Shown here: in pieces, positions 5,530-5,785 of the stretch | How positions within the stretch are numbered: position 1 is the stretch's first letter | Layout: each line of letters opens with the position of its first letter | NCBI GenBank assembly: GCA_937873245.1 | Contig: CALMVY010000202.1 | Span: 1 to 5,785, forward strand | Length of the DNA: 5,785 bases | DNA from: an uncultured Arthrobacter sp. | GTDB lineage: Bacteria > Actinomycetota > Actinomycetes > Actinomycetales > Micrococcaceae | Reading direction: 5' to 3' | Made by a program: the position numbers and the translations under genes | The notes under the pieces: generated by a model | Told to the model about the DNA's origin: nothing | Seen by the model: the letters and a program-made list of their open reading frames with translations, nothing else | Database searches by the model: none

Positions 5530-5536
5530 GAAAAAA

Positions 5537-5785
5537 TCAAGCCGCGATGTTCGCCGCCACCATCCTGTCCATCTCCGCCGGGCGCGGCGGGATGTTGCCG
5601 GTGACCAGCTTCACGAATTCGTCGCGGTTGGTGATGGACAGGCCGGGATTGAAGCGTTTTTCAAATCCAATGGTCGAAGACGGCTTGCCGGAAATGCCGG
5701 CGCCGCAGACGCTGCCCGCCTGGTGGCCGGGAAAGATTTCGGTTTCGTCCGGCAGGGAGAGCAGCTTGGCGTGCAGCGAGTCGAA
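5537..5785 (-). CDS. Metallo-beta-lactamase-fold hydrolase (persulfide-dioxygenase/glyoxalase II-like), C-terminal 82 residues
   Basis: The gene enters from the right edge and ends at a TGA (5537-5539). The visible part reads ...LLSLPDETEIFPGHQAGSVCG, with PGH carrying a metal-ligand histidine of MBL-fold enzymes. It is followed by the conserved block SSTIGFEKRFNPGL and a C-terminal helix DEFVKLVTGNIPPRPAEM. PGHxAGSxCG plus STIG(x)E(K/Q)R is the pattern of the MBL proteins often fused or linked to rhodanese domains and related to ETHE1/Blh persulfide dioxygenases; these act on glutathione persulfide or similar thiols. The active-site HxHxDH is outside the window, so the reaction is inferred. 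The last ~20 residues show no rhodanese domain, so this copy ends after the MBL domain. It is first in the minus-strand series, 112 nt upstream of the MFS start, with the inverted repeat between. Confidence 0.82.
   Translation of the reverse strand, partial: FDSLHAKLLSLPDETEIFPGHQAGSVCGAGISGKPSSTIGFEKRFNPGLSITNRDEFVKLVTGNIPPRPAEMDRMVAANIAA

Noticed and set aside
4780..5604. Plus-strand 274-codon open frame opposite the MFS gene
   Set aside because: His/Gly/Glu-rich antisense product running through the inverted repeat; the MFS protein on the other strand is unmistakable.

Overview
The window looks like two unrelated pieces of bacterial DNA joined near position 3134-3151. The left piece (1 to about 3140) is very GC-rich, with codon use typical of high-GC Actinobacteria. 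The right piece (about 3140 to 5785) has clearly lower GC, different codon use and gene families typical of sulfur-oxidising Beta/Gammaproteobacteria. At the join, a plus-strand phospholipase C-like gene loses its C-terminus and a minus-strand flavoprotein gene loses everything after about its first 71 codons. A chimeric (metagenomic?) contig is the simplest explanation; a real recombination is possible but less likely.

Left piece. Minus-strand positions 1178-1 encode the N-terminal 392 residues of a MobF (TrwC/TraI-like) conjugative relaxase, which continues past the window edge. Upstream on the same strand is a 190-residue conserved-type hypothetical gene (1932-1360). Both intergenic regions carry copies of a CGTGAGYG motif. 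Between 2041 and 2147 it forms 12-bp-period direct repeats plus a 24-bp palindrome. Next to the relaxase start is a perfect 11-bp-arm hairpin. This is the architecture of a mobilisation region of a plasmid or integrative element: relaxase, possible oriT, and operator- or iteron-like repeats. Divergently oriented at 2198 is the PLC-like phosphodiesterase gene, cut at the join.

Right piece. All genes are on the minus strand, in transcription order: the C-terminus of a metallo-beta-lactamase-fold hydrolase (5785-5537), a 12-TM MFS transporter (5424-4111), a DsrE-family cysteine protein (4074-3751), a 75-residue HMA-like ferredoxin-fold protein with HxH motifs in place of CxxC (3600-3373), and the start of a sulfide:quinone oxidoreductase-like flavoprotein (3346 to the join). 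The set suggests sulfide/persulfide (sulfane sulfur) handling: an MBL persulfide hydrolase or dioxygenase relative, a DsrE sulfur carrier, and a membrane flavoprotein. A 32-bp-arm inverted repeat built from CGCGAAGG units separates the MBL and MFS genes. I found no tRNA, rRNA, CRISPR or IS transposase.
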